Assembly (NCBI RefSeq): GCF_024609785.1
Contig: NZ_JANHJQ010000006.1
Span: 149,847-213,846, forward strand
DNA from: Pseudalkalibacillus decolorationis
GTDB taxonomy: Bacteria; Bacillota; Bacilli; Bacillales; Fictibacillaceae
Reading direction: 5' to 3'
Length of the DNA stretch: 64,000 nt
Position numbers and translations under genes: made by a program. Of this stretch, positions 18,406 through 28,730 are shown in pieces (within the stretch, counting starts at the first letter, position 1; each line of letters starts with the position of its first letter). Below the pieces are notes generated by a model. That model was not told the origin of the DNA, ran no database searches, and was given only the letters and a program-made list of their open reading frames with translations.

Positions 18406-18971
18406 TTAACTTCCTGTTGGCCGTGAGGAGTCAAAAACATGTTCAACATCAAAAAATTGTTCTAATACATCATTTTTTTCCGGTTAACGCTCCCCGCATA
18501 CGTAAGCCATCCACATTAATACGGGCTTGTCGGAAGTAATCTGGCCCTAATTGGGACCAGGAAGTTTTTGATGCGTCCACATTGGCATAATAATCAAAGC
18601 CCTGACTTTTCAAAAAGGCATACTTATCACTTGAATACTACTTCCAGTCTTCAATATCACTGCCAAAAGCGAAAAATAATTGTGTCTGTAGGCCCGACAA
18701 TGGGTTCCACCTCTTGTTTCCATTTAAATGTATCTTTCTTTAATTGATCCAAAGATACTTCGTTTGCATTAACCTCAGCTTGTGCTAACAGTTGTTCTTT
18801 TTGATTTTTCTCTTCTTGTGTCATGTTCGGTTTTGATTTTTTGTCAGAGTCTTTCTTTTGGCTAGAATGAGAGTGTGTTTTCGCTATATCTGTTGCTGTT
18901 GTATGATTCTGGCAGCCTGCCATAAGAGCTATGATGAGCAAAATCGGTATCAAGGCAAAACATTTTTTCAT
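18406..18971 (-). pseudogene. Decayed polysaccharide deacetylase lipoprotein (YxkH-like)
   Basis: The minus strand opens at 18971 with a lipoprotein signal (lipobox LMAGC) and a 75-residue charged linker, then at about 18660 runs off frame. Past that point another frame reads FGSDIEDWK, stop, YSSDKYAFLKSQGFDYYANVD and RINVDGLRMRGALTGKK. After one more frameshift it reads DVLEQFFDVEHVFDSSRPTGS and the natural stop at 18406. That is the C-terminal end of NodB-type deacetylases of the YxkH kind. The catalytic middle (about 150 residues) is deleted, and there is one in-frame stop and at least two frameshifts. It is dead, although the N-terminal ORF could still make a 104-residue lipoprotein. Confidence 0.72.
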
Positions 18972-19480
18972 TGAAGCTACTCCTCGTATTTATTAAATGG
19001 TTTAGTATAGAGTTATAAAGAACCCCATCCTATAATAAGACGAAATTCACACTTTTTTTGTTTCACTCTCATAAAAAAGATTTATATACTAATTGATCCA
19101 CTTAAACAACCTTCAATAAATTCTTTCAAAGATGTTGCAACTCTATTTCTACTATCATCTTCGTGGTTCAAAACGTATACTGGAGGAAATTTTGTTTATC
19201 ATCTCCATCCACACTTTTCTCACTTCCTTAAATTTTTTATTCATCCTATTTCCAACTTCGATATTCTTCCTAAAATCCCCTTCTGTTATTTCTGGTACAA
19301 AAGTAAAAAAGACACGCTCTTAGAGAAACGTGCCCATTTGAATAATAAATATCTTCAGTTTTACAAAAAGGGGTAGAGGGTAGCCGTCAGGAAAATACGG
19401 ATTTACAACGTCAAGAAAATTTTCCTGACACTATCCCCCATTATCCTAATTGGTTGAAGAGGGGACCTATCGTGATAACA
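18972..19480. other. Intergenic stretch with bidirectional hairpin
   Basis: No supported gene. GGGTAG-CC-GTCAGGAAAAT (19378-19396) pairs with ATTTTCCTGAC-A-CTATCCC (19419-19437); the inner 11 bases are perfect. On the minus strand it lies 44 bases after the aldehyde dehydrogenase stop and is followed by a T run further on, so it probably terminates that gene. Short frames at 19132-19323 have no ribosome binding site or family signal. Confidence 0.6.
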
Positions 19481-20908
19481 TTATGAAGGCATACCGACAA
19501 CGGCTTTAATTTCTAAATACTCTTCGATTCCGTAGTCACCCCATTCTCGTCCGAAACCAGATTGCTTGTAGCCGCCAAATGGCGCAGAGAAATCAGCCGG
19601 TGCCTGATTTACGGTTATACGTCCTGCACGAATTGAAGAAGCAACCCTATCTACAGTGACTTCATCTTCCCCGATGACGTAACCTGCTAATCCATAAATG
19701 GTATCGTTCGCAATCTCAATGGCTTCATCAAGGTTTTCATACGTGAGAATGGACATGACTGGACCGAAGATTTCTTCTTGAGCAATGATCATGTCATTTT
19801 TTACGTCTGCGAAGACGGTTGGTTTCACGTAATATCCTTTCTCTAATCCTTCAGGTTTACCGGTCCCGCCCGCAACGAGTGTTGCTCCTTCTGACTGACC
19901 TTTCTTTATATATTCCTGAACACGATCATATTGTTTTTCAGACACGAGAGGTCCATAATATGTTTTTTCATCCCTAGGGTCTCCGACAGGAAATTGTGGA
20001 AGAACTTCTTTAACGGCTTTAACAAACTCATCTTTCTTAGACTTAGGAATTAACGTACGTGTCGCAGCCGTACAAACTTGCCCTGAGTTGGTTAAGACAT
20101 TGGCAACGGCCATTTTCGCCGCTTTCTTTACATCATAATCATCGAGAACGATGAGCGGAGATTTCCCACCGAGTTCTAATGCAACTCTTTTTACGGTTTT
20201 GGCAGCATTTTCACTAATCTTCTGACCGACCGCTCCAGAGCCTGTAAAGGAAACAAAGTCGATGTCAGGGTGAGAGCTAATCCCATTTCCGACAATTTCC
20301 CCAGAACCGTTTACGAGATTGAATACACCTTTCGGTAGTCCAGCAGCTTCGAATACTTCTGCTAAAATGATTGCGGCATACGGTGTAAGTTCAGATGGTT
20401 TCAGAATGACTGTGCTGCCAGCTGCGAATGCACTTGCAAGCTTCGTTGATGTCTGATTTGTGGGGAAGTTCCACGGTGTGATCAATCCGCTCACGCCGAT
20501 TGCTTCTTTACGAATTAATGTTGATCCTCTTCTTTCGGAGAATTCGAAGGTTTCCAATTCCTTAGCCGCTTGGCGAAAGTGTGAGAGGCCCATATTGTAG
20601 TGCATTTTATAACTCATTTTTAGAGGTGCGCCCAATTCTTGTGTAATCATTTCTACGATATCGTCTTTACGTTTCTCGTATTCATCAGCAATACGGTTTA
20701 ATAAATCAATACGTTCTTGCTTTGAGGTTTGTGAAAAAGAAGGAAAAGCTGCTCGTGCTGCAGCAACAGCTTTATCTAAATCTTCTTCCGTACCGTTACT
20801 GATTTGGCCAATAACTTCTTCTGTAGCAGGGTTAATGACATTAATTGTTTCGCTGCCTGTTGATGCAACCCATTCACCATTAATAAAATGCTTTAAATGA
20901 GATCTCAT
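19481..20908 (-). CDS. NAD(P)-dependent aldehyde dehydrogenase
   Basis: This 475-residue cytosolic enzyme of the ALDH superfamily has the Rossmann contact region [27 protein letters not shown], the general base glutamate in ALELGGKSP, and the catalytic cysteine in NSGQVCTAA. The C-terminus is [13 protein letters not shown]. It resembles broad-range DhaS/YcbD-like enzymes. The ATG at 20908 has AAAGGAG 10 bases upstream. It stands alone, between a dead deacetylase gene and a probable intron remnant, and its substrate cannot be told from context. Confidence 0.93.
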   Translation of the reverse strand: MRSHLKHFINGEWVASTGSETINVINPATEEVIGQISNGTEEDLDKAVAAARAAFPSFSQTSKQERIDLLNRIADEYEKRKDDIVEMITQELGAPLKMSYKMHYNMGLSHFRQAAKELETFEFSERRGSTLIRKEAIGVSGLITPWNFPTNQTSTKLASAFAAGSTVILKPSELTPYAAIILAEVFEAAGLPKGVFNLVNGSGEIVGNGISSHPDIDFVSFTGSGAVGQKISENAAKTVKRVALELGGKSPLIVLDDYDVKKAAKMAVANVLTNSGQVCTAATRTLIPKSKKDEFVKAVKEVLPQFPVGDPRDEKTYYGPLVSEKQYDRVQEYIKKGQSEGATLVAGGTGKPEGLEKGYYVKPTVFADVKNDMIIAQEEIFGPVMSILTYENLDEAIEIANDTIYGLAGYVIGEDEVTVDRVASSIRAGRITVNQAPADFSAPFGGYKQSGFGREWGDYGIEEYLEIKAVVGMPS

Positions 20909-21289
20909 GTGTTAATCGCTCCTTTGTCAGATTGATTGGGTACTTAAGAAAAAGTATAGTTGTATTTATCTATTGAATCTACATTAATGCTTAATTCCCG
21001 CCAGAAAATTCTATAGACATTTTCCGTTATATGTAAAAGTTAACCTACTAGTAGGGGAAACACGGATTTAGTTTTTCATTTAGCGAATAACTGATGAATT
21101 TTTTGATGTCCCTTCAATCATCCTCTTGCAAACCAGGAACTGGTGAAAATGTAAGAAGGGGTACCTCCAAGATACGTGTAAAAAAGGACAAAGGCTGGAA
21201 ACCATCCCCCTTGAAAATTTCGGACATTTCCTACTGCTCATTTCAGAAAAGGGCCAGATTATGGTGCGAAACGTTTCTAACCTAACTTG
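20909..21289. other. Intergenic region upstream of aldehyde dehydrogenase
   Basis: No gene is supported. It should hold the minus-strand promoter of the aldehyde dehydrogenase (TATACT at about 20950-20960 on the minus strand is a candidate -10). ACCATCCCC (21201-21209) and GGGGATGGT (21289-21297) form a perfect 9-bp inverted repeat around 79 bases, which could be the ends of a small inserted piece. Confidence 0.35.
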
Positions 21290-22060
21290 GGGATGGTCAC
21301 ATTACCCAGATAAAAGTTAGACAATTCTTTCAGGAATTGAAGGATTATATTGAAGAGTCAAATGATAGAGTAACGACTTGAAGGGCTCTCTCTGCGTCGA
21401 GTAGCACTTGATTTAGTAAGAATGATCGTGTTATAAGCTCGGCAAAAAGGCGTAAAAATTTACCATATCAGTTCGGCTGACGAAAGCCTACCAGAGGGGG
21501 TGGTGTAAATCATGATGCTTGAGTTGAATGAATATGGTGAGAATGCTTAAAGAACCTAAAGTAAAAGGTTAAGCTGACGAACTTCTGGATGTACGGGTCT
21601 AGACTGGCAATACATAGAAATGTGTATATCACCTAATGTGAGGTTAGCAGTGGATGAGTAAGACTCACAATTATGAAAATCCATAATGTGTTACAGGCAT
21701 ATGAACGGCTAACAAGAAGTACCTAAGTTCATTCTATAATAGATATAATTCAACGTTGTAAACTGATAACGTGGAGGACTTACTTCCTTTGAATCGGTGC
21801 TAAGGAAAGCAGTAGTGAGAATAACTACTGTATAACTTATCTTTGTATTGGTGAAAGTGGTGGCACAGTACCAATGAAAGTTGCACATACGGTGCAAACA
21901 GGGGAAAAGGGAGAGATAACGTCAAACCCTTACCTATCTGTATGAATAAGACTTAGAGGGAGGTTAGTGAAAGAAGGATTGCTGAAAAACATAAGATAGA
22001 ATATGATAACCAAAGAAAGATAATAGCCCGTGATAAACAAGGTTAAAAAACATGGGAAAA
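21290..22060 (+). ncRNA. Probable degenerate group II intron (5' RNA part, no ORF)
   Basis: 770 bases without a reading frame and with many short stems, in the purine-rich style of group II intron domains I-III. Examples are ATTGGTGAAAGTGGTGGCAC closing with ACCAAT (about 21856-21880), TTGCAC-ATACG-GTGCAA (21881-21897), AGG..AAGGG pairing with CCCTT.CCT (about 21900-21935), and blocks such as CGGCTAACAAGAAGTACC and TAACGTCAAACCCTTACC that recall bacterial intron RNA. No reverse transcriptase ORF and no domain V (AGC...GUUCGGU) were found, so it would be a 5' fragment abutting a broken GNAT gene. Identification rests on pattern memory and could be wrong; it may be another structured RNA. Confidence 0.5.
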
Positions 22061-22073
22061 GGCTTGAAGAAAA

Positions 22074-22496
22074 ATGCAAATACTTGAAACTAAAAGAATG
22101 TTTTTACGGTTAATGATGGAATCAGACATTGACAATTTATTGAAAATTTTCTCAGACTCAGAAGCTATGAGATATTACCCATCGACAAAAAATCGGGAAC
22201 AAAATCTTAGTTGTATTCAATGGACTAATGAAAACTATAAGAAGTGTGGCATCGGCTTATGAATTGCAGAATTAAAGGAAAATAATCAGTTTGTAGGTCA
22301 ATGTGGTTTGGCTTCGGAAGCAGCTAACGCATGTAAAGAATATGGCTTCAATCAACTAGGTTACAATCGATTAATTTCTCTATTTGATAAAAACAATGTA
22401 GCTTCTAAACGAGTAGCCGAAAAGGTCGGAATGCAATTTGAAAAGGAAATATTTAAATGGGACAAACCTGTTGAAATATATAGCATAAAAAGCTAA
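22074..22496 (+). pseudogene. Broken RimJ/RimL-type GNAT acetyltransferase
   Basis: One frame from ATG 22074 to the stop at 22496 reads as a GNAT protein: MQILETKRMFLRLMMESDID, later ASEAANACKEYGF and NRLISLFDKNNVASKRVAEK. A TGA at 22260 interrupts it (probably a former TGG in the GIGLW-IA segment). At about 22307 QCGL joins directly to ASEAA, losing the roughly 20-25 residues that normally carry the E-IGY and GKG-A acetyl-CoA loop. With the stop and the deletion it cannot make a working enzyme. It sits directly behind the suspected intron remnant. Confidence 0.75.
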
Positions 22497-22554
22497 ATAA
22501 ATGTTGTGTTCTTGTTGAATTCCCATGAAAATTTAAGTAACTAGGAGGGGTTTT

Positions 22555-23436
22555 GTGGACGAAAAGGACTGCATGATGCTGCAATACATATCGGAAGAAC
22601 AAAATATAACCAAAGCAGCAGAACGCCTTTACATTACACAGCCAGCTTTAACCTATCGACTTCGACAAATCGAGAAAAAATTCGGAGTGCCCATTATTAC
22701 GAAAAATGGAAAAGGTATAAAGCTTACTCAAGAAGGTGAGTACTTGGTTACTTACTCGCAAAAAGTACTCGTAGATTTGAGAAAAGCAAAAGATTATGTC
22801 GTTAACATGAGAAATGAAGTAGAAGGTAACCTAAGAATAGGAGTTTCCAGTTATTACGGACTTTATAAACTCCCTCCTATTATAAAAAATTTTATTGGTA
22901 CGTACCCTAAAGTGCAGATTAACGTTGACTCTGGGTGGAGTGCTGAAATCTTTGAATTACTGCTCCAGGAGGATATACATGTCGGGATTGTCAAAGGAGA
23001 TTATCATTGGTACGACCAGAGATATCTGATTAATGAAGAGAACATATGCATCATCTCTAAAGAGGAAATCAATTTGGACAGTTTGCCCAAGCAACCGAGA
23101 ATCAACTTCAAAATTTCAAAAAGAACAGGAAGTTATAGTTACTCATCGTTGAGTCAAACCATTGATGATTGGTGGCATGAGAGATTTAATGAGTCACCTC
23201 TGATAACCATGCAAGTTGACAGCTATGAGACTTGTAAAGAGATGGTGAAAAATGGGTTGGGATACGCCATTATTCCGAGAAGTTTTGTGAGCCCTAGTGA
23301 TGATCTATATGGGATAGATTTAATTCGAAAAAATGGCCAAGCCATTAAAAGGAATACGTGGATGTTGTATAGAGAAGCGTCATTGCAATTCACGATTGTG
23401 GAGAAGTTTATTAATTACATAAAAAGCTTGGAGTGA
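22555..23436 (+). CDS. LysR-family transcriptional regulator
   Basis: This 293-residue protein has an N-terminal winged HTH (residues 4-62, NITKAAERLYITQPALTYRL) and a C-terminal periplasmic-binding-like effector domain (from about 90, GNLRIGVSSYYGLYKLPPII). The GTG start follows TAGGAGGGG by 5 bases. It lies directly upstream of, and in the same direction as, an M20 hydrolase, YfcC carrier and M28 peptidase set, which it probably controls. The inducer is presumably a peptide or amino acid product. A weak hairpin (AAAGGG/CCCTTT, 23443-23478) follows its stop. Confidence 0.9.
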   Translation: MDEKDCMMLQYISEEQNITKAAERLYITQPALTYRLRQIEKKFGVPIITKNGKGIKLTQEGEYLVTYSQKVLVDLRKAKDYVVNMRNEVEGNLRIGVSSYYGLYKLPPIIKNFIGTYPKVQINVDSGWSAEIFELLLQEDIHVGIVKGDYHWYDQRYLINEENICIISKEEINLDSLPKQPRINFKISKRTGSYSYSSLSQTIDDWWHERFNESPLITMQVDSYETCKEMVKNGLGYAIIPRSFVSPSDDLYGIDLIRKNGQAIKRNTWMLYREASLQFTIVEKFINYIKSLE

Positions 23437-23529
23437 ACAAAGTAAAGGGGGATTCCGGAAACAGGGGGTTCCCTTTCTATTTGGATTTTTAATAAAAATA
23501 TTTTATTAATATTACTAAAAATTATTAAT

Positions 23530-23558
23530 TTTACTTATTTTAATATGTATTATAGAAT
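23530..23558 (+). promoter_or_regulatory. Candidate promoter of the M20-YfcC-M28 operon
   Basis: TTTACT (23530-23535), 17 bases, TAGAAT (23553-23558), 45 bases before the M20 gene start. The surrounding 70 bases are very AT-rich, with palindromic ATTATTAAT/ATTAATATT stretches that could hold LysR-type sites. Confidence 0.5.
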
Positions 23559-23602
23559 AAATTCAGAAAATATAAAAAATAATCAAAAAGGGGAATTTCG
23601 AA

Positions 23603-24805
23603 ATGATTAGAGAAAAGAAGATCCATCAAAAAGAACGTATCAAACAAGCTATTGAGGAACTCAATACAGAGCTGTGTGAAATAGCTTTGAAGATACATGC
23701 GAAGCCAGAGCTGAGTTTTCAGGAACAAAAAGCCATTGAGTGGTTAACAGCTCCTCTTATTCAAGCCGATTTTCAAGTTGAAAAAGGTATCGCTAATCTT
23801 GAAACCGCTTTCCGTGCTACATGGGAGGGAACCCCTGGTGGCCCAACTATTGCTCTACTGGCGGAGTACGATGCTCTGCCTGGAATCGGACATGCTTGTG
23901 GACACAATCTTATCGGAGCGGCAGCAGTTGGTGCTGCACTGGCCCTAAAGGATTCGTGCCCTGATCTACCCGGACGGATTGTTGTATTAGGTACTCCAGC
24001 AGAAGAGGAGGGTGGCGGGAAAATCATCATGTGTCAAAAGGGGGTCTTTGATGACATAGATGCTGTCATGATTTGCCACCCGCATAAAAAGACAATGGTA
24101 CTTCGAGGAGGATTAGCCTGTGTTGATTCCACTTTCCGTTTTTTTGGGAAACAGTCTCATGCCTCTTCTGCACCAGAAAAAGGCATAAGTGCACTTGACG
24201 CATTAATTAACTCCTTTGTAGCAATTAATTCACTGCGGCAGTTCTTTAAAGAAGATGTAAGAATTCATGGGATTATTAGTAAGGGAGGGGATGCGCCGAA
24301 TGTAATTCCAGAATACTGTGAAGCAAAATTTATGTTCCGTGCTTCAACAGTGAAAGAACTTGATGTAGTCCGAGAGAAGTTGTATACGGCTGTGAGGTAT
24401 TCAGCTGAAGCAGTGGGGGCCCGATTTGAAGTGAGTGAAGGTCTTGTATATGCGGAACGAAACAACAACAAGGAATTGGCAATGTTGTTTCAAAGAAATT
24501 TGGAGTTAATGGGAATTGAAGTGAGTGATCCTCCAAAGAAAGGAGGTATCGGATCTTCCGATATCGGAAACGTAGGTCAAGTGACTGCAACAATACATCC
24601 ATATATTGAAATTGGAGATGTTAATGCGCATACGCCTGAGTTTTGCCAAGCGGCCGGATCGGAAAAAGGGTTAAAAGCTTTAAATCATGCAGCGAAAGCT
24701 TTGGCCATGACAGCGTTTGATTTATGTGTTGATTCCGATTCATTGCAAAGAGTTCGTGAAGAGTTTAAAAATTGGAAGAAAAAACAAAACGTGGAGGTAA
24801 GATGA
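23603..24805 (+). CDS. M20-family amidohydrolase (AbgB/M20D2-like)
   Basis: This is a 400-residue cytosolic metallohydrolase. Motifs are LLAEYDALPGIGHACGHN (first metal ligands), GTPAEEEGGGKI (catalytic and metal glutamates), HASSAPEKG in the lid, and NVGQVTATIHPYIEIGD near the C-terminus. The EYDALPGIGHACGHN form is that of AbgB (p-aminobenzoyl-glutamate hydrolase) and the M20 domain-containing protein 2 dipeptidases, distinct from the hippuricase type at 7459. AAAAGGGGA precedes the ATG. Its stop overlaps the carrier gene start (ATGA), so both are made together. AbgB partners with a carrier in E. coli, which supports hydrolysis of an imported N-acyl amino acid or dipeptide. Confidence 0.9.
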   Translation: MIREKKIHQKERIKQAIEELNTELCEIALKIHAKPELSFQEQKAIEWLTAPLIQADFQVEKGIANLETAFRATWEGTPGGPTIALLAEYDALPGIGHACGHNLIGAAAVGAALALKDSCPDLPGRIVVLGTPAEEEGGGKIIMCQKGVFDDIDAVMICHPHKKTMVLRGGLACVDSTFRFFGKQSHASSAPEKGISALDALINSFVAINSLRQFFKEDVRIHGIISKGGDAPNVIPEYCEAKFMFRASTVKELDVVREKLYTAVRYSAEAVGARFEVSEGLVYAERNNNKELAMLFQRNLELMGIEVSDPPKKGGIGSSDIGNVGQVTATIHPYIEIGDVNAHTPEFCQAAGSEKGLKALNHAAKALAMTAFDLCVDSDSLQRVREEFKNWKKKQNVEVR

Positions 24806-26247
24806 TGCATGATGTTCAAGACAGTCCCGACATACAGCGAGATAGGAAGCTAGCCTTTCGTCTGAGAAGGGTATTAAAAATGCCCCATACTTTTGTCATA
24901 CTGGTCTTCCTAATTTTCTTTGCCGCTGCTTTAACATACTTTATCCCTGCAGGCGAATTGGACCGAATAGAGGATAAAGCTACTGGGAAAGAACTCGTAG
25001 TTGAAGGGTCTTACCAACAGATTGAAGAGAGTCCGGTCGGAATTTTTGATATTCCGTTGGCCATTGTTCATGGATTAATCGGTGCTAGTGATGTTATCTT
25101 CTCTATACTAATTGTTGGAGGAGCATTTCAGGTTATTATGGCCACTGGAACCGTTGAGGCTGCAACGGGAAGAGTGGCGAACCGGTTCTCAAAAAACGAA
25201 AAATGGGTTATCCCAATATTTCTGTCCCTTTTTTCCATTGGTGGATTTACGATGGGAATGTCTACAGAGGGCATAGTATTTGTCCCAATAGGCATAGCCA
25301 TTGCAAGATCTCTTGGATATGACGCCATAACTGGAACCGCAATGATTGCATTAGGGGCTTCTTGCGGATTTACGGCAGGCCTGCTAAATCCCTTCAATGT
25401 AGGACTTGCGCAAGCGATTGCTGGAGTTCCTCTATTTTCTGGAATGTGGCTAAGGGCTGTTTTACTGGTCGTTTTTCTGGTGATTACAAGTATATACCTC
25501 ATTCATTATGCAACCAGGGTGAAAGAAGATCCCTCCAAAAGTGTTGTTTACGGATTAGAAAAAAACGCAACAGAAAAAGGGGTCGACCATTCGCATTTAC
25601 CTTCCTTCGAGCTTAAACACTACCTTGTAATCTTGACAATGATACTTTGTTTTGTCCTTTTAATCTGGGGTGTTTCTAAAAAGAATTGGTGGATAGAAGA
25701 AATATCTGCCCTTTTCTTAACGATGGGAGTTGTATCAGGACTTTGTGCAAGATTTGGTCCCAGCAAAATCTCAAGCGAATTCGTAAAGGGAGCTACTGCA
25801 ATTACATTTGGAGCGCTCATTATTGGTGTCGCAAGGGCTATCGTGGTTGTATTGGAACAGGGGAATATTATCGATACCATTGTAAGTAGCTTAGCAATGG
25901 TAGTTGGGGAGTTACCTAGTTCTGTGCAAGTTCTAGGAATGTATGCCTTCCAAACCCTCATGAATGTGTTGATTACATCGGGATCAGGGATAGCAGCTAC
26001 AACTATGCCAATCATGGCACCGCTTTCTGATCTGCTTGGCATAACAAGACAAACTGCAATACTAGCCTACCAATTAGGCGATGGTATTTCTAACCTTATC
26101 CTACCCGTATCTTCTACACTGATGGGAACCCTTGCTATTGCTGGTATCCCTTATCAAAAATGGGTGAAATTCATGTGGCCGTTAATGTTGATTTGGATGG
26201 TCACAGGAGCCGTCTTTCTGTTGATTGCTAATTTCATAAACTATTGA
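24802..26247 (+). CDS. YfcC-family membrane carrier, second copy
   Basis: This 482-residue protein has about 12 helices and opens after a 30-residue charged N-terminus with the same FLIFFAAALTYFIPAGEL signature as the carrier at 6015. It also has matching LGASCGFTAGLLNPFNVGLAQ and SGSGIAATTMPIMAPLSDL motifs. The start ATGATG overlaps the M20 stop by four bases behind GTGGAGG. The two window copies are clearly paralogous but diverged, so this is not a recent duplication. Cargo is unknown; hydrolases on both sides point to peptides or acyl amino acids. Confidence 0.88.
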   Translation: MMHDVQDSPDIQRDRKLAFRLRRVLKMPHTFVILVFLIFFAAALTYFIPAGELDRIEDKATGKELVVEGSYQQIEESPVGIFDIPLAIVHGLIGASDVIFSILIVGGAFQVIMATGTVEAATGRVANRFSKNEKWVIPIFLSLFSIGGFTMGMSTEGIVFVPIGIAIARSLGYDAITGTAMIALGASCGFTAGLLNPFNVGLAQAIAGVPLFSGMWLRAVLLVVFLVITSIYLIHYATRVKEDPSKSVVYGLEKNATEKGVDHSHLPSFELKHYLVILTMILCFVLLIWGVSKKNWWIEEISALFLTMGVVSGLCARFGPSKISSEFVKGATAITFGALIIGVARAIVVVLEQGNIIDTIVSSLAMVVGELPSSVQVLGMYAFQTLMNVLITSGSGIAATTMPIMAPLSDLLGITRQTAILAYQLGDGISNLILPVSSTLMGTLAIAGIPYQKWVKFMWPLMLIWMVTGAVFLLIANFINY

Positions 26248-26276
26248 CATTGAATAGTGTTGGGAGGGGAACTAAC

Positions 26277-28168
<1,892 letters not shown>

Positions 28169-28267
28169 TTATTAATTGCTAATATTTTCCGGTCTGAATA
28201 AAAGTATTCATCAGTATATCACATGAGGAAAGCTAAATTAGATAAGCAAATATTGCGAAGCTTGTTG

Positions 28268-28330
28268 TTATATTGACTTTTTAAATTTTTTAACATCTAA
28301 TCTACCATCACTGACTTCCACCAATCTCAT
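28268..28330 (-). CDS. Possible 20-codon ORF coupled to blaI
   Basis: An ATG overlapping the blaI stop (AAATGA) opens MRLVEVSDGRLDVKKFKKSI and a stop at 28268. It may be a translated leaderless micro-ORF, the rest of a lost downstream gene, or chance. No family can be named. Confidence 0.22.
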   Translation of the reverse strand: MRLVEVSDGRLDVKKFKKSI

Positions 28331-28707
28331 TTGTTACGCTTTTTATCCAAAATGGAACGCAATTCTTTAATATCCTCTTCTGACAAAGAATCCTCCTGGA
28401 TGAACTGAACTAGCATCGACTTTAACGTTCCACCATAAATTCGCTTAATAAAGGACTGTGCCTCGGCGTGCTGGCAATCATCCTGGGAATAAAGCGGAAA
28501 AAAAGTATAGACCTTCTGATCTTGATTCACACCGACCACTTTTTTTTGGGCGAGTCGATCCAAAAGTGTGCGTACTGTTTTCGGCTTCCAGTCCTTTTTC
28601 TTCTGCAAGGAGGAAATGACTTCGTTGGCTGTTTGCGGAGCCTTTTTCCAAAGCACATTCATGACTTCCCATTCTGCTTCTGATATACTAGGTACTTTAT
28701 TTGACAC
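28327..28707 (-). CDS. blaI: BlaI/MecI-family repressor
   Basis: This 126-residue winged-helix repressor has ISEAEWEVMNVLWKKAPQTA, the recognition region KKDWKPKTVRTLLDRLAQKKVV and a C-terminal dimerisation helix pair. These match BlaI/MecI throughout and at full length. It starts 23 bases after blaR1 behind AGGAGGAT, so both are co-transcribed. BlaI dimers bind palindromes with TACA/TGTA half-sites and are cleaved when BlaR1 senses a beta-lactam. Such a site lies at 31041-31050 before the PBP gene. Confidence 0.92.
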   Translation of the reverse strand: MSNKVPSISEAEWEVMNVLWKKAPQTANEVISSLQKKKDWKPKTVRTLLDRLAQKKVVGVNQDQKVYTFFPLYSQDDCQHAEAQSFIKRIYGGTLKSMLVQFIQEDSLSEEDIKELRSILDKKRNK

Positions 28708-28730
28708 ACTAATCCTCCTTTATCAACTAC

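Noticed and set aside
19132..19323. 63-codon plus-strand frame rich in hydrophobic residues
   Set aside because: No ribosome binding site, AT-rich low-complexity text, and it lies in the tail region of two convergent units.
21094..21285. 63-codon frame before the suspected intron
   Set aside because: No ribosome binding site and no protein-like pattern.
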